Program-made: the position numbers and the translations under genes
Source: Blasia pusilla
Lineage: Eukaryota; Marchantiophyta; Marchantiopsida; Blasiales
NCBI GenBank assembly: GCA_050084515.1
Contig: CM114273.1
Span: forward strand, 1,984,001-2,048,000
Length of the DNA: 64,000 nt
Reading direction: 5' to 3'
Notes under the pieces: model-generated
What the model saw: the letters and a program-made list of their open reading frames with translations, nothing else
Told to the model about the DNA's origin: nothing
Database searches by the model: none
Shown here: piece by piece, positions 1 to 11,801 of the stretch
Numbering within the stretch: position 1 is the stretch's first letter
Layout: the number at the start of each line of letters is the position of its first letter

Positions 1-2880
1 AGACAAGAAGGATGGGGATGGAGTCCGGGAGAATCGACACAAATCAAATCTCCCTCATTGGAAGGAGGCGCAAAAAACCAGATTATGGAGTCGTGGTTAT
101 TGACGAGGGTTGGCTCATGTGACGGAAGCTACCGCGTTACAAATGGTAGACGAGTTGGCAAAATAGTCTCCGATGAAAAGGAATTTGTGGAAGGGGACGG
201 CATGAAGCTCGAGAAAGAAAGATCGCTAACAAAGATTGCTCATCATTGCTCTAAGAAACCATTCAGACGTTTCTTAGACTCTCTCTTTCTCCCGATGTGA
301 GGCTCGCTTTGAAACGTTGGACTTTTCCGTCCTGCTTGGATTCCTTTATTTACAACTTCGTACAACTCGACCTTCAAAAGTGATACGACCAGCTGTGCAC
401 CAAGAGCTCGGCGGCCCCGCACCCCCCGATTTCGCGAATCGCCAGTCTCTTGTAGTTGTTTTCTATAGTATGCCTGCCTTCGTGGCGATGGTGGTCCTTC
501 GAAGCACGGCGCCCAAAATGGACTTCCAACTCAAACTCCGAGACAATCATACTCTTGCATCTTTCGAGGCAAAAAACGCACGCGCCACCTCCAAGCCGAG
601 CTCGACGGCTCGTCCCATCCTTTTCCCAACAGCTCTACACCTCGGGAAATGCGTTCAAATGGAGTTTGGAGAATTCTGTCTACATGTCTAATGTTCTTAT
701 TACCTTATATAGATAGACACATCCTTCGCTTTGCTCGGTATGCCATCGCAAGAGTTTGGGAATTGTCACGTCGATACGTGTGGATCCGTGCATCTTGCTG
801 ACGTACTCGTCCTCCTTTATAAGACCGCATTCTCCGCCGAAGCAACGACAAGAAGGTCAGACACAAGCATCATCGGGCGTGGTGTGGTTGGGACTTTGGG
901 ATGATTTTCCTGCTCTTAAAAAAAGTCCTCCCTAATGGCATTCTCACACGGGCTCATCACTAGTTTCTTCTTCTTCTACGAAAAGCAGACAGTGGAGGTC
1001 CAGCATTGTAGCGTTTTGTTTTGATCCTATTTTATGGTTCAAATCTGCTGGCCTACGACAGCCACCACAGCACAGGTAATGTGAGACGTTCACGGGCCTT
1101 CCCCTTTAGGTAATACGCCACCTGGACTTTTTTCTCAAAATGTATGATGTTCGTCTGTAGTGGATCAGATTGAATATCCGCGTGCGTTTCTCGTTATCTC
1201 GTAACCAATTTCTGCATGCCCAAACGTTTTATTAATAATTTGCACAGTATTTCATATCCACACTTCTTAGCTCCCCTTGACCCGTCCATCTCAAATCAAA
1301 TAAAAGGCCGGTCCCGACTTCAGCGACCACCAGCAACTCCGGGCGTAGAAAGGTCCACGAACACGTCTTTGCTTCAACAAGTTCAAACATGCGCACAGTT
1401 GAGAAGGGCGGAAGTTGCGGAACTGCAACTCCTGACTCTCCATCTTACCCTCCTTGGGCCCCATATGAATCCTCAAAAACATTTAACGAACACCTTGATC
1501 CTCTTTTTATGAAACTCCCCGCTCAAGCGAATCTTCTCCTCGCAGACGTTGCCAAGGAGACACAGCCCGTAGTTGCCAAAAACTGCCAAAATCGATCTGA
1601 GATTTGCGTAAGAGTGCGAAAAACTTTGGCCGTATTCATTAAAGGAAGCCACCCAGCAGCCAATTGCAATCCTCAGGATTGAGTAGCTCCGCCTTCCACG
1701 TTCCCCAGCGATTTTCATCTCTCTCCCTTCCGCTCCTCCTTATCCTCATTCCTCAAGGTCCAGCGAGTTGCCATGCCTATCCGCTTAAGAATAATGTCAA
1801 CTTGAAGCTGAACGCTCAGCACACACTCACATCATCTGCATCTCTTGGCCAGTTGTCCTCCGGAATAATCAATTTTCCACCACATTCCCTGCTCATTCAA
1901 CGATTCCCAAGATGCGCCTAGATCTCTCTCTCGCACAACATCCACTGCATCGTCACATACATCTGCATCGATTCTGACGAACCGCTCACACTAATAAAAT
2001 CCAAGAAACCCTCCGACTCATGGCACGTCTCAAGCAAGTGTCAAAAAGTATCCTCGCGCGCTTGGCTCAGGGTTTAGGGTCGCGTACAGAGGGAAGACCG
2101 ATGATGAGTCATTGCCAAGGCTGAGTGATGCATGGCATTTTAATTGTCTTGTTCTTAAGTAAGCCCTGTGTGGTGAAAGTGAAGAACAACACACTTAAGG
2201 GGGTTAGAGAATAAGAGGTTACATAATAAATAGGGAGACTTGGATTACACACTTTCTTATGGAGGCTGGGACGGAGAAGTATACATAGATACTATTGTGA
2301 GAATAGTCGTCATGATGGAGTGGACACTGGAATATTCCTTTGGGGTTTTTCGTGTGAATGAATTTAGTTCTTGCATCCCACAAAAAACTAGAGTGAATGT
2401 TTGGAAAAAGGGAAAATATGATGTGTATTATTCTTAGAGAACATCTCGTAGATTTTTCCATTGCCTCCGGTGCTTTACGTTTGGAGCTTGGAAGGTAAAA
2501 ACTATCCTCATATTTTTTAGAGTTAGGTAGCACTTAGAGGAATAAATTTTGGGAAAATACAACTGTTACAAGAAATTAAACAAAATACCTCACGCATGGT
2601 AGAAGTCATACATTGGTAGTAAAAATGGGATTCTATTTTACTCGTTTAAGGCATTTAAGTGGTTTTAATGCCATGAAAAATGAATATGAAAATCTCAAAA
2701 GTGGTAATGAAATGGGATTGGATTTTACTTCTTGCATGGGAAAAACACTATCTACTCGACTTTTTTTTTTAGGCGTAAAGGGACCTAGAACTCTTAATGA
2801 ACTCCTTTTCCCAATTGAGAGATTGTTTTCCCCATCTTGGTTCACACGGATTTTTTTTTCTCTTTCCTTAAAAAATTTTT
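1..2880. other. Intergenic, no recognisable gene
   Basis: Only short overlapping ORFs below 125 codons occur here. None shows a recognisable domain, repeated motif or convincing splice pattern. Composition is mixed, turning AT-rich after about 2.2 kb. I see no RNA gene. Confidence 0.5.
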
Positions 2881-2886
2881 ATTTTC

Positions 2887-3790
2887 TAGGCATCTAGGTT
2901 GCATAGACTTGTCTGACCAAGTCCGTGGACATGCCATCCCACCCCCTCGCACAAGTTTTTCTAGAACCCGGGTCGCCCATGCTCGAGCAGGGCGCACAAT
3001 CAAGGTGCCGAAAGGTGGGGTCATCTGTAGGAGTGCGGGGATGAGGACAAGGATGGGCATAGGGGGACGGGAGTAGAGAAGGTGCAAGGGGCACAAGACG
3101 GGGGGAGGGAAGAGTTTTCAAGGTTGAGATCCCCAGTGCGATCAAGGTTGCACGAAAACAAAAAGTCTGTCCATGCGACGGACATGCCCATCCCGCACCC
3201 GGGACCGCACGGACATGGACATGCCCGCGGACACGGAATTTGTCCGTGTACAACTTTGAGTGCGATGTTAGACCCCAAGGGCCCTAGGGTAGGATGGAGA
3301 GAATTTCTCTACACAAACATGTCCATCTCTAAGACGGACCTTGTAAAATTGTATGCGTGCAATCTTGAGGTATGCACATGCCACATGGACAAAGTCCATA
3401 TCTGCCGATTTGTATCCCGCCTAGGCACAGATATGTCCGTGTGGTTTCAACTGCCACATCCTACACCCAGGCCCTTCCTGCCACACCCGATCGCGCGCCA
3501 AAAATGATTGGTCATGCTAACCTGCATCCCACTCCTGCGCCGGGGCATAGAGGGCCCTTTTTTTGGATGGTGCGAGAGGGAAAATTAATTTTCTTTTCTA
3601 AGAAAATATTTTTTTGGGACCACATTTGGCACGTGCTGGTCGGCGTCGGGCCCGCATGAGAAAGACACCGCCTGAATGAGGGAGAGCACAATTCGGATGT
3701 AGGCGAGGTTATGGGCCAAATACAAGCCACTATGCGAAAACGGGTGCAGTATGGCATGCCCAGACAAGTCCATTTCTGTGTAACTTTTCT
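2887..3790. repeat. GC-rich degenerate repeat block
   Basis: A GC-rich island in AT-rich surroundings. Variants of GGACATGCC, TGTCCGTG and CGGACATGG recur on both strands, for example around 2925, 3180, 3215 and 3240. The ORFs on both strands here follow from this composition and do not resemble proteins I know. It could be a decayed mobile element; no termini were identified. Confidence 0.35.
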
Positions 3791-6365
3791 ATACATAATG
3801 CAACAAATTGCATATATTGTCAAGATACTTAAATATACTTAAAGTACTATCTTACCAAGAGTGCACAATATTATGAAGAGTATAGGATGGAAGGATCCAT
3901 CAAATAATAAGTAAACGTGATCTAATGACTCCAAGGTCTTAAAGGCCTAATTTTGAAAAAAATGAGAAATCCCTTATGAGTTAATGTCATTTATTGTAAA
4001 ATTAAAATTTATAACCAACGGAAAACACTTAGTTAAAACACTTAGTTAAACATACACATAATCCACAACATATATAGACAAGTTCCCAATCCCATTATCT
4101 AAGGGATATTGCAAATCCCAAAACGATAGAAAATGTTTTCTACTAAATGCCTCAACAATGAAAAATCATAATTTTTTCCTCAAATACCAAGAGGCAAGAA
4201 TAATATAATAATTATTTTATGAAAAAACGTGTTGACTCATGCTTGCAATTCCATGATTCCCTACTGCAAAAAAGAGAGAAGATCTTATGGAAAAAATTGG
4301 GTTTTCGTAATTTATTCCTCAAATATCAAGAGGCAAGAATGATTTGAGAATTATTTTTATAAAAAAATATGTTGACTTATGCTTGCAATCCCATGATTCA
4401 CTACCGCAAAAAGTTGAAGTTAAAACTCACAATATCATCTTGATGTGAGAAAAAATAGGTTTGAGGAAACACATCTAGTAGTAGTGGAACATACTCCTAT
4501 CTTATTCATAAGAAGCCACTATTCTTCATTGAGTGTAGTAAATTAAGAAAGACCAATTTGTATAGAGAAAATAAGACAAGAAATGATGTCATGATGATGG
4601 TCAGGTGGGGAGAAGAGTTTTCAAACCCTCATCCCATATCCAGTACGCTTAAAACTAAGTCGATTCTCATTGTCATCTTAAAGCGAATAGTGACTAGTTG
4701 CTTAATTCCCACTCAATCTTCACTTAGAGATCCAAACTCTCCTTTCACGATTCCTTCCACAACTGATTGTGGACATCATGTAATAATGACAAGATGAGGA
4801 GCTAAAATAAGTTTTCATACCCTCCCATGATATGAAGAGGCTGTTCCATTAACACATGAGAGAGATACTAGGGTAACCATAATCTCCAAAATATCTGGAT
4901 TCTATCACTGCTCCATTATTTTTGGGTGAGGAAGATGATGCGACTACGTGCTGCCTTCTATACACTATGCCATAGATGAGAGAATAAAGGAATTGAAAAA
5001 CACCATAAGAAGTGCAAAAAAAGAGCCAGTATATTATGGATATGCCGTTTGGATCCGTGTGACATTATATATCCACTTAACACTCCATTGTTTGTTACAA
5101 ATGAAGCTGTCTTAGGAAACCTAATGGCGCGTTTTAAGCCCCATAGTTTTGGTGGGGTCATTTCACTATTCGTAATGAAATAGATTGTTTTGATCATGTC
5201 CCCACAAAAGTGACGCGCGCGTATGTCATGTTTTATGAGCAAACCACAGCCACGATCTAACACAACGATTTAACGAAGAAAAGGACCACGTGTGGACATT
5301 AGCCTCGTTATATAATTATTATTTCTTTATTTGATTTTATTTACGTTTCTCTCGAATAATAGATTTGGTTGATGGTGGTATTCCCTTATAATGGATCCTT
5401 CTAAGGAAAAGACGGACCTTAGAACACTTGCACCTTATAAATTTAAAATATTAAAAATTTGAATTCCTCGTGAAAGTGAAGCTTCCACATGACCTGCCTA
5501 GCGCAAAATTGATATATACTGTTTGTCAACATAAACATTAAAAAAAAACTGTATTATATCATTATCTTAAATTATGAATATTTTTTTTCTGTTCACAAGA
5601 GAAACCGTTATGATTTTCCAACATCTCTCATGTAATGCGTTCTCGTTAGTTCATTTCCTTCCTCCCCAAGTTTATGGGGGAGATATGAAAGTCGGAGAAA
5701 ATGGTGAGTAATACTTGACGTAGAAATTTAACGTAATAATTGCCATGGGAGGACTCCCTCCATCTCACATAATGTTAGACCACTAGTAGAAGCGTGATAG
5801 ATAGAATCAGGCATCTTTATTTTATTTATGACCTTTCATAAATATTTTTGGATAAAGTTTTATTTACTAGAAAATTAGAAAATTAAAATGATTCGAAGTT
5901 TTATTCATCCTCCTTTCCCCATCATCCCATGCAATCCCAAAAACCCAACAACGTTTCCAATAACTAGCGGTTTTCAATTATGACATGAAACACGTGTCTC
6001 AATGACAAGCAAATGGATACTTTACTTAGCGGCGATAAAGGAAGGTGAACACAAGAGCAAAAGAGCAAAAAACCAAGAGAATAACTAAGAGTGCGGTCCT
6101 ATGCGGCAAGGACTGCAAAGGATGAAGTCGTTACTAAATTTAGCTGAGAAAGCACAGAAAAGTCTACATGTTAATCATTAAATCATTAATTTATTTCCTT
6201 GTTCAAATTTATTATAAGCCAAAATTTGCCCGAAAGTGGACAAACAATTACGCTTGCAAAGGCCGGGCCACTTATCTGGGCCCTAAGAGGCCTGGATGCA
6301 CATACAGAACAGCCAGTCTACAAGTAAATATATACAGTGCAGTGCGTTGCACGCTGCAGGAGCGG
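3791..6365. other. AT-rich intergenic DNA
   Basis: AT-rich DNA with poly-A and poly-T runs and only short ORFs. Apart from the local duplication at 4178-4412 I see no gene, RNA or element boundary. Confidence 0.5.
4178..4412. repeat. Diverged tandem duplication, period 139 bp
   Basis: The block starting CCTCAAATACCAAGAGGCAAG at about 4178 recurs from about 4317 as CCTCAAATATCAAGAGGCAAG. Both continue through a shared GTTGACT(C/T)ATGCTTGCAAT stretch and end near ACTACYGCAAAAA. The copies differ by scattered substitutions and small indels. Confidence 0.7.
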
Positions 6366-6520
6366 TGCAGTAAGTAAGGGAGGGAGGGAGGGAGGGAAGG
6401 AAGGACGGGAGAGTAAGGTCTCTGTAGGTAGAATCTCTCTGTCGCAGCGTCGCTCGAACGGGGGCCGGGAGACGCGCGGAGCGTGACACAGAGGACAAGA
6501 GAGGGGCGGAGGGGGAGGGG

Positions 6521-6710
6521 ATCCAGAGCATGCTCATCTGTTGATTCTGTTCGGCGCTCGTTTGGTGAGATGGGGTGAGAAGTAAAGTGACGGGAGGGGA
6601 CGGGACGGGACGGGACGGGACGGGTGAGAAGTGGAGTGGATCCAGAGCGCGCTCATCTGTTGATTCTGTTCAGTTTTGCTCTGGTGAAGTGAAGGGACGG
6701 GACGGGACGG
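6521..6710. repeat. Duplicated block with GGGAC pentamer runs
   Basis: A segment around GATCCAGAGC followed by GCTCATCTGTTGATTCTGTTC occurs at about 6520-6551 and 6639-6670. Runs of (GGGAC)n lie between the copies (about 6595-6625) and after the second (about 6695-6710). A GGGA-rich purine stretch at 6378-6405 lies just upstream. This is simple-sequence DNA, not coding. Confidence 0.7.
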
Positions 6711-6729
6711 AATATGGCCCTCCTGTTGC

Positions 6730-6801
6730 TACTGCCTGCTGCGCATCGCTCGTATCGGCGCTGTTCGACAGGCCGATACGAGCGATACGCAGCAGGCAGT
6801 A
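6730..6801. repeat. 30-bp-arm inverted repeat (hairpin)
   Basis: Left arm 6730-6759 and right arm 6772-6801 are reverse complements with a single mismatch that would be a G.U pair in RNA. The 12-nt middle can pair four more bases around a TCG triloop. The fold resembles a microRNA foldback in size, but no expression evidence exists. It could equally be the relic of a small inverted duplication. Confidence 0.7.
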
Positions 6802-7405
6802 AGCCGCACACGCCCCGTCGCGTCTCCACAATCTGGAAGACTGAACAGTGTGCGCGGAGGTCTATGTGGTAGAGAGGGATCTGTACATTCGTTGTAGATG
6901 CTAAAAATCTGCAGTGTATCTTCCATGCGATGAACCACGCGATCTAGTGCTCGTCCTTACCGTGTCCTGCTGCGCTCTGGTCTTGACCGGCTTAAATTTC
7001 GCACGCAGCAGCAGCGCTGAATACGAAGCAAGGTCTACAACCCTCCAATAGGTGTGGGAATCAAAAGTTAGCATCCGGAATCAAGTCTGATCTTGACCGG
7101 CCGGACTCCCGCACGCACTAGTGCAGAATTGAAGTGGAGGGCAAACCATGGGATTATCGTGGCCTCGGCTGAAAGGAACTGGATGATATTTCTTTCATCT
7201 CATTAAGAGCGTGCGGCAGGTTTCACCGACAAGATCGATTCTCGGGCGAGCGCAACACGTGAAGTGGAATTTCCAAGGAAGATTTGACGATCGAGGAACC
7301 TTCTCTTAGATTGATATGGTAGGGTTTATCCTCTCGAGGTTATCTATTGATCCATTGAATCCAGATTCAAGGCCACGTAACTTTTTCGGAAGGAAGGCTC
7401 TCTGT

Positions 7406-7482
7406 TACCTACTGCTTTCCTTGTGAAAGAAAACTATCTGACCCCGTCAGATAGTTTTCTTTCACAAGGAAAGCAGTAGGTA
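7406..7482. repeat. 37-bp perfect inverted repeat, 3-nt loop
   Basis: Bases 7406-7442 and 7446-7482 are exact reverse complements separated only by CCC. Pairing stops at both outer edges. The perfection implies a recent origin or strong constraint. Possible origins are fold-back repair, a young small-RNA precursor, or a sequencing/assembly hairpin artefact. Confidence 0.85.
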
Positions 7483-7617
7483 CTATCGATCCATGGCCAT
7501 CGTAGACTATCTTGATTATTGAATCTGAGTGATTCTTCGTACCTGGTGAAACAGGCTCTAATTTTCAAATACTATAAACACGAAACAAATGTTGATTAAT
7601 TTTTTAATAAAATGATT

Positions 7618-8259
7618 CTACGACGAGATTAAAAATACACAAGAGATTCTGATGACAAAAACTTTGCATCTCAAGAACACATCTGAAAATTTTCCTCTCA
7701 ACATATTAACATATTCGTAAGATATCAAATCTAACTCAAACCATGACAGGCTTTTTAACCAGGCTCGAATATCAGTTACAGCCGTAACTGATATTGGGAT
7801 AAGATAAATCCGCCGTAGCGCTGTGGGAGATCCTAGAATGGAAATCTTTAGAGAACATGAATTGAGTCTGCGTGCAGGTGGATCTGGTACTGCTTCGCTG
7901 CATTGAGGGGCTGCTACCGGACTCGTATGGAGGATGTTGGAAGTACTAACTGCCCGAAACACTTCAGAGGTAATGAACGTGCCATTGTGAGGTTCTGGGT
8001 TTATCGCAAGGTCCATTGTAAAGCCAGGTGAAGTTAGAAATTGCCGTTTTCTCTCACAAAAACGCGACCAACCATTCTTGAGGCACTGGGACCGTTGAAA
8101 TAGAATCTGCGTGACGGTCACGTGGGCTTCTTGTTTTTGGCAGCAGATGTTCGATCTAGTGACCGCTTCAGAGAGATTTTTCTTAATTAATCTGTATCGG
8201 ATTGGGCTTATCCTTTCTCGCAGTGGACGATGGGAATCCCCCACGGGATCTGTTCCCAA
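7618..8259 (-). CDS. Hypothetical protein, 213 codons
   Basis: An uninterrupted 213-codon minus-strand reading frame, long for this otherwise ORF-poor stretch. The product has no motif I recognise, no clear signal peptide and no repeat. A hydrophobic segment lies near its C-terminus (KVFVIRISCVFLISS). Whether it is a real gene, an exon of a larger minus-strand gene reaching toward 9.4 kb, or chance is undecided. No promoter or splice sites could be firmly assigned. Confidence 0.2.
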   Translation of the reverse strand: MGTDPVGDSHRPLRERISPIRYRLIKKNLSEAVTRSNICCQKQEAHVTVTQILFQRSQCLKNGWSRFCERKRQFLTSPGFTMDLAINPEPHNGTFITSEVFRAVSTSNILHTSPVAAPQCSEAVPDPPARRLNSCSLKISILGSPTALRRIYLIPISVTAVTDIRAWLKSLSWFELDLISYEYVNMLRGKFSDVFLRCKVFVIRISCVFLISS

Positions 8260-10811
8260 TGATGATCTAGAGTAATAATTTTTCCACTATGACCGCGTCC
8301 AAATTCTTCCACGCTTGGCAGGAACGGTGGCAATTTCCCCTCGTTACCATATGAGGTCTGAGTTTGACGTACTAGTAACTAACACATTGAAGTTTTAAGA
8401 CGAAATATACAGGAGTGTTTGAAACCTAATACGAAGCAAGTATGATTACCACCTGAATAAATTCCTATTTATAGATTCATGTGCATAATCATTCAGCACA
8501 CATTTCCAGGTGCCTTGTCTCACCCTGGTCTTGGACTCGCACGGTCGATGGTCAAAACAGACAAAACGGCACTGCCACTGGAAATCTGCAGAGACGCAAT
8601 ATTGCGGTGGATGAGCTGAGCGTGCAGGGCGGATCTCATCTTCCTAAACTCCCACGGGACCAGCGGCCAATGGGAGGCTTTGGAAAGATTGTTTTTTTTT
8701 TTACAACGGGACGGTCCGGCTCTTTATGCAGGTGCAGACAGACTGCAAGCGCTTCCAAGACAACCTTTGATCAGACGCGTGGTATGACAGAGGATCTGTA
8801 CCTACCGGTAACGATGTCCATGATCCATCGAGGTAACTAACACTTTCACTCTGCCATTCGTGGAACCTCGCTAACTTCCGCGGCGGCTTTGTAGATCCAT
8901 GAACCAGTCTGTTTCGGGATTTAGTTTCCTTCGTTTCCCTGTAGAGGCTTCCCCTCTCCTTTGACCCCGGCCGTGTGTGGCCCCGGTGTTCTCGACTTCT
9001 GATGTATTCCCCATCTCTTTTTATTCTGGTCTTGTTTCTCCACAGCTGGTGTGGACGACAGTGTCTGAACCTCGTCGATCGTTTTATCTTCATCCTTGCT
9101 CAATAAACTAGTTATAAGACCTGCGGCTTGAGTGAAACATGTCCTGATGACTTACTTATCCCAGTTCTGACTTGGCCATGTCAAGGTTCAACTCATCAAG
9201 TCAAAAGTGCCAAAATCTAGCCACACAAAGGAAACTCTGTAATTAGCCGATGAAGACAGATTCTGTGCATCGATGTACCTTTGGCAAATATTCTTGCGAG
9301 CGACCTTCCGACTACTAGCAAATCCTGTGGAGACACCTGCGCTGACAGTTGAGAACGCTTTACTGTATGAGGAGAGCATGCTTTGTTGGTAAAGGATCGA
9401 AGAAGTCCTGTCCTCGAATTTACTGGGATGAATGCTGATGTCATCCAGGAACACATCGTTTGGGTGAGCTGTTGTGATAAGTATTAACGCTCGGCGTGAG
9501 GACTCGAGAGCAGTCGTCAGTAATTCCTCAGACGAAAAGAACTCGTGATCTTGCGATTTACGGCTTTACATTTGCACATCCGATCCGGTTGTTCGATCTA
9601 CTTTCCTTCTGTTCTTCCATCTCTTCGTTCATTAATGCTGCGCAATCAATATCTCTCCGAAGGCAGCGTACCACTTAAACTCCCTGACCACTATCGCCAA
9701 GATTTTGTGGCGGTCAACTCGTGGTCCGATAGATACACATCCCATGACAGGGGCGAGTGCACTCTCCTGCAGGGATTGGGATTCGACAGTAAACATTCGC
9801 AAGCTTTTACTTTCACCCGTGAACCTTCACCGCACACGATAGAGCAGTGACGAGGCGCCTTACCCTAAGCTAGAAGTTAGCGACAAATGCATATCTACAG
9901 AAAATTTCGACTGTATCTAGCATACGGAAACATTGGTGGCGACCTGCATCTACGTCAGGATCGTCCATACGCAGATAGAATTCTTCCGCTCACCGTAGCT
10001 TACCTTATCTGCCAACCCTGGGGTACACCTTCTTCGCAACATACCATCACTGTCAGTTCACCGTCATCCCGCCGTATTGTTATCCTTTTGCAACTCTTCT
10101 AGAATTTGTAGACGGCGTTACCTTATCTTCCTCTCGTTCACAGCGACGTTCTGTTTTACCCTGTCTAGAACTTCTAGGGTTACCATTGTTCATCTCATTT
10201 GATGAAGGTAAACAACCAATCGTCGTACTGTCAGAGATATCTTCTTTCTCCTGTACATGACTAGTTACGCTGTACGACTTAAACTTGCCATACAATGTAG
10301 TCATTCTAATTTACCACTTCTAGAATTGCTAGCGCCAGCTTTTGTTCCCGTCGCTTGATGAAGCTAACTTATACCTCTTACGAGTATCAGCAAATTCCCT
10401 TATGGGCGTACCCTAACGGCGAGTTCGATCTACGTTACCTTAACATACAGTACTTCTGTTTAAAAGCTTCGAGAATTTCTATTGCTACGAATATATACAA
10501 GCTAATGCGTGGAATTAGGCAATTATGCATATACTAGATAGAGGAAAACCTCGACCTTCTGTTCCTCACTTTCTATCAACCTAAACAATCAACGAGAGAG
10601 TGGCCTCTCCTAACGCAAACATGAGGCGTGGCATTTTGGGCCAACCTAACAACATTATTTTCAGAGTCTGACACACTATTATCGTGAGTCATAGGCGTTG
10701 GATGGCATGCCTCCTTGTGGTCCGATTAGGCTCTTAGGGTTTTGTGAGCCGTAATACATTTTAACGGTTTGTTTTGGTTCGATTCAAATTTTCTATCCGG
10801 AAGACAATTAG
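8260..10811. other. Intergenic, possible minus-strand exon at 9188-9456
   Basis: No recognised gene. A minus-strand ORF at 9188-9456 (about 88 codons, starting VFLDDISIHPSKFEDR) has balanced composition and could be an exon, but I cannot name it. From about 9.6 kb the DNA contains degenerate elements such as CATCTCATTTGATGAAGG (10190) that resemble the repeats at 39.7-40.1 kb. Confidence 0.3.
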
Positions 10812-11005
10812 CACTAGAAGAAAATAGCCCCTTTTGTGACTCTAGACCCAATGACTACCTGCTTTCATATGACTCGATTGTGAGTGAACTAGTCATGATA
10901 TGCACTAATAGTCATAAGTAGTCATGTGTATAGTCATATTTGGTCACGTTCAAAAGTGGTATGACTCTCTTAAAAAATGACTAGAAACTGTGAGTCATAA
11001 AATAT
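10812..11005 (+). repeat. CACTA left terminus and subterminal motifs
   Basis: The CACTAGAAG terminus is followed by about 200 bp with repeated TGACT, GAGTCA and AGTCAT motifs. These are candidate binding sites for the second (TNPA-type) CACTA protein. The block is much shorter than its right-hand counterpart at 36.5-37.7 kb. Confidence 0.75.
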
Positions 11006-11287
11006 AATCACATCAACCTATCTTCCACGTGGCCAGGGACAAGGGCTTCATTACGGACTTGGAGCCATAAGGTGAATGGTAAGTGAATACACACCCGAGA
11101 AGAGGGAATCGGAGTAGGTGTGAGGGTACGTTGGCGCGCTCTTTGAAAGGAGCAAAACCTTTGTCGTGTGAAGGGTTCCAAAGACACACGGGATCGAGGG
11201 CTTTGAGGTGTGAGGTGTGCACGCTTTGAGGTGTGCGAAGATACGCATGGTAGAACCTTGAAGATGATCGAGGCGTCTCAGGAAGGG

Positions 11288-11801
11288 TGTCACGTCTTTT
11301 AGGATAGATCGGTGGGATCTAATAGAGCGCCTTCATGAGTAGTGGAGGACACGCCCACTAGGTCGAGGGTGACCTGCTGAGGCCCTTGGAAACCTGAGAT
11401 AGCAGGTTTCCCCTTCGTTCCGGCTTATTTGGAGCCATATTGAGGAATTTACTATTTTAGGTAAGTACCATTTTGAGTATATGATCGACTTACTATTTTT
11501 GGTAAGTGGCCCTTGACCTCCTACATCAGGTCAAGAGCCAAGGAGGTGACTTGGGAGAATAGGTTACCATGGAGAGAGCTTGGGAGAGGAGAGGGGTATA
11601 CCTCAAGGAGAGAGAGCTTGAGAGCTCATTCTCTCTTTGTTGAAACTCTTGGCATGAGGCGGCGGAGCTATGGTACCTTGCCTTGTGAGTGTAACCCAAG
11701 CCTCTCATTAGGAGAGTGGGTTTGGTTTGACATGAGAGAGAGTGCACACCTTTGAGAGCTATGGTGTGAGATGGTGGAGAGAGAGATTGGATCTTACTTT
11801 A
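11288..11801 (+). repeat. Element A left terminal repeat (segment Y only)
   Basis: Direct repeat of 20819-21332. It starts TGTCACGTC and ends CTTACTTTA, and is not followed by the X' segment seen after the right copy. The eight bases just before it (AGGAAGGG, 11280-11287) also precede the right Y copy, which leaves some doubt about the exact edge. The short ORFs inside both copies are shadows of the repeat. Confidence 0.85.

Noticed and set aside
2842-3507. Overlapping ORFs of up to 141 codons on both strands
   Set aside because: They arise from the GC-rich degenerate repeat and have Pro/His/Arg compositions typical of such DNA, with no recognisable domain.
11513-11755. 80-codon ORF repeated exactly at 21044-21286
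   Set aside because: Both lie inside the Y terminal repeat of element A; the duplication is that of the repeat, and the product has no protein-like features.
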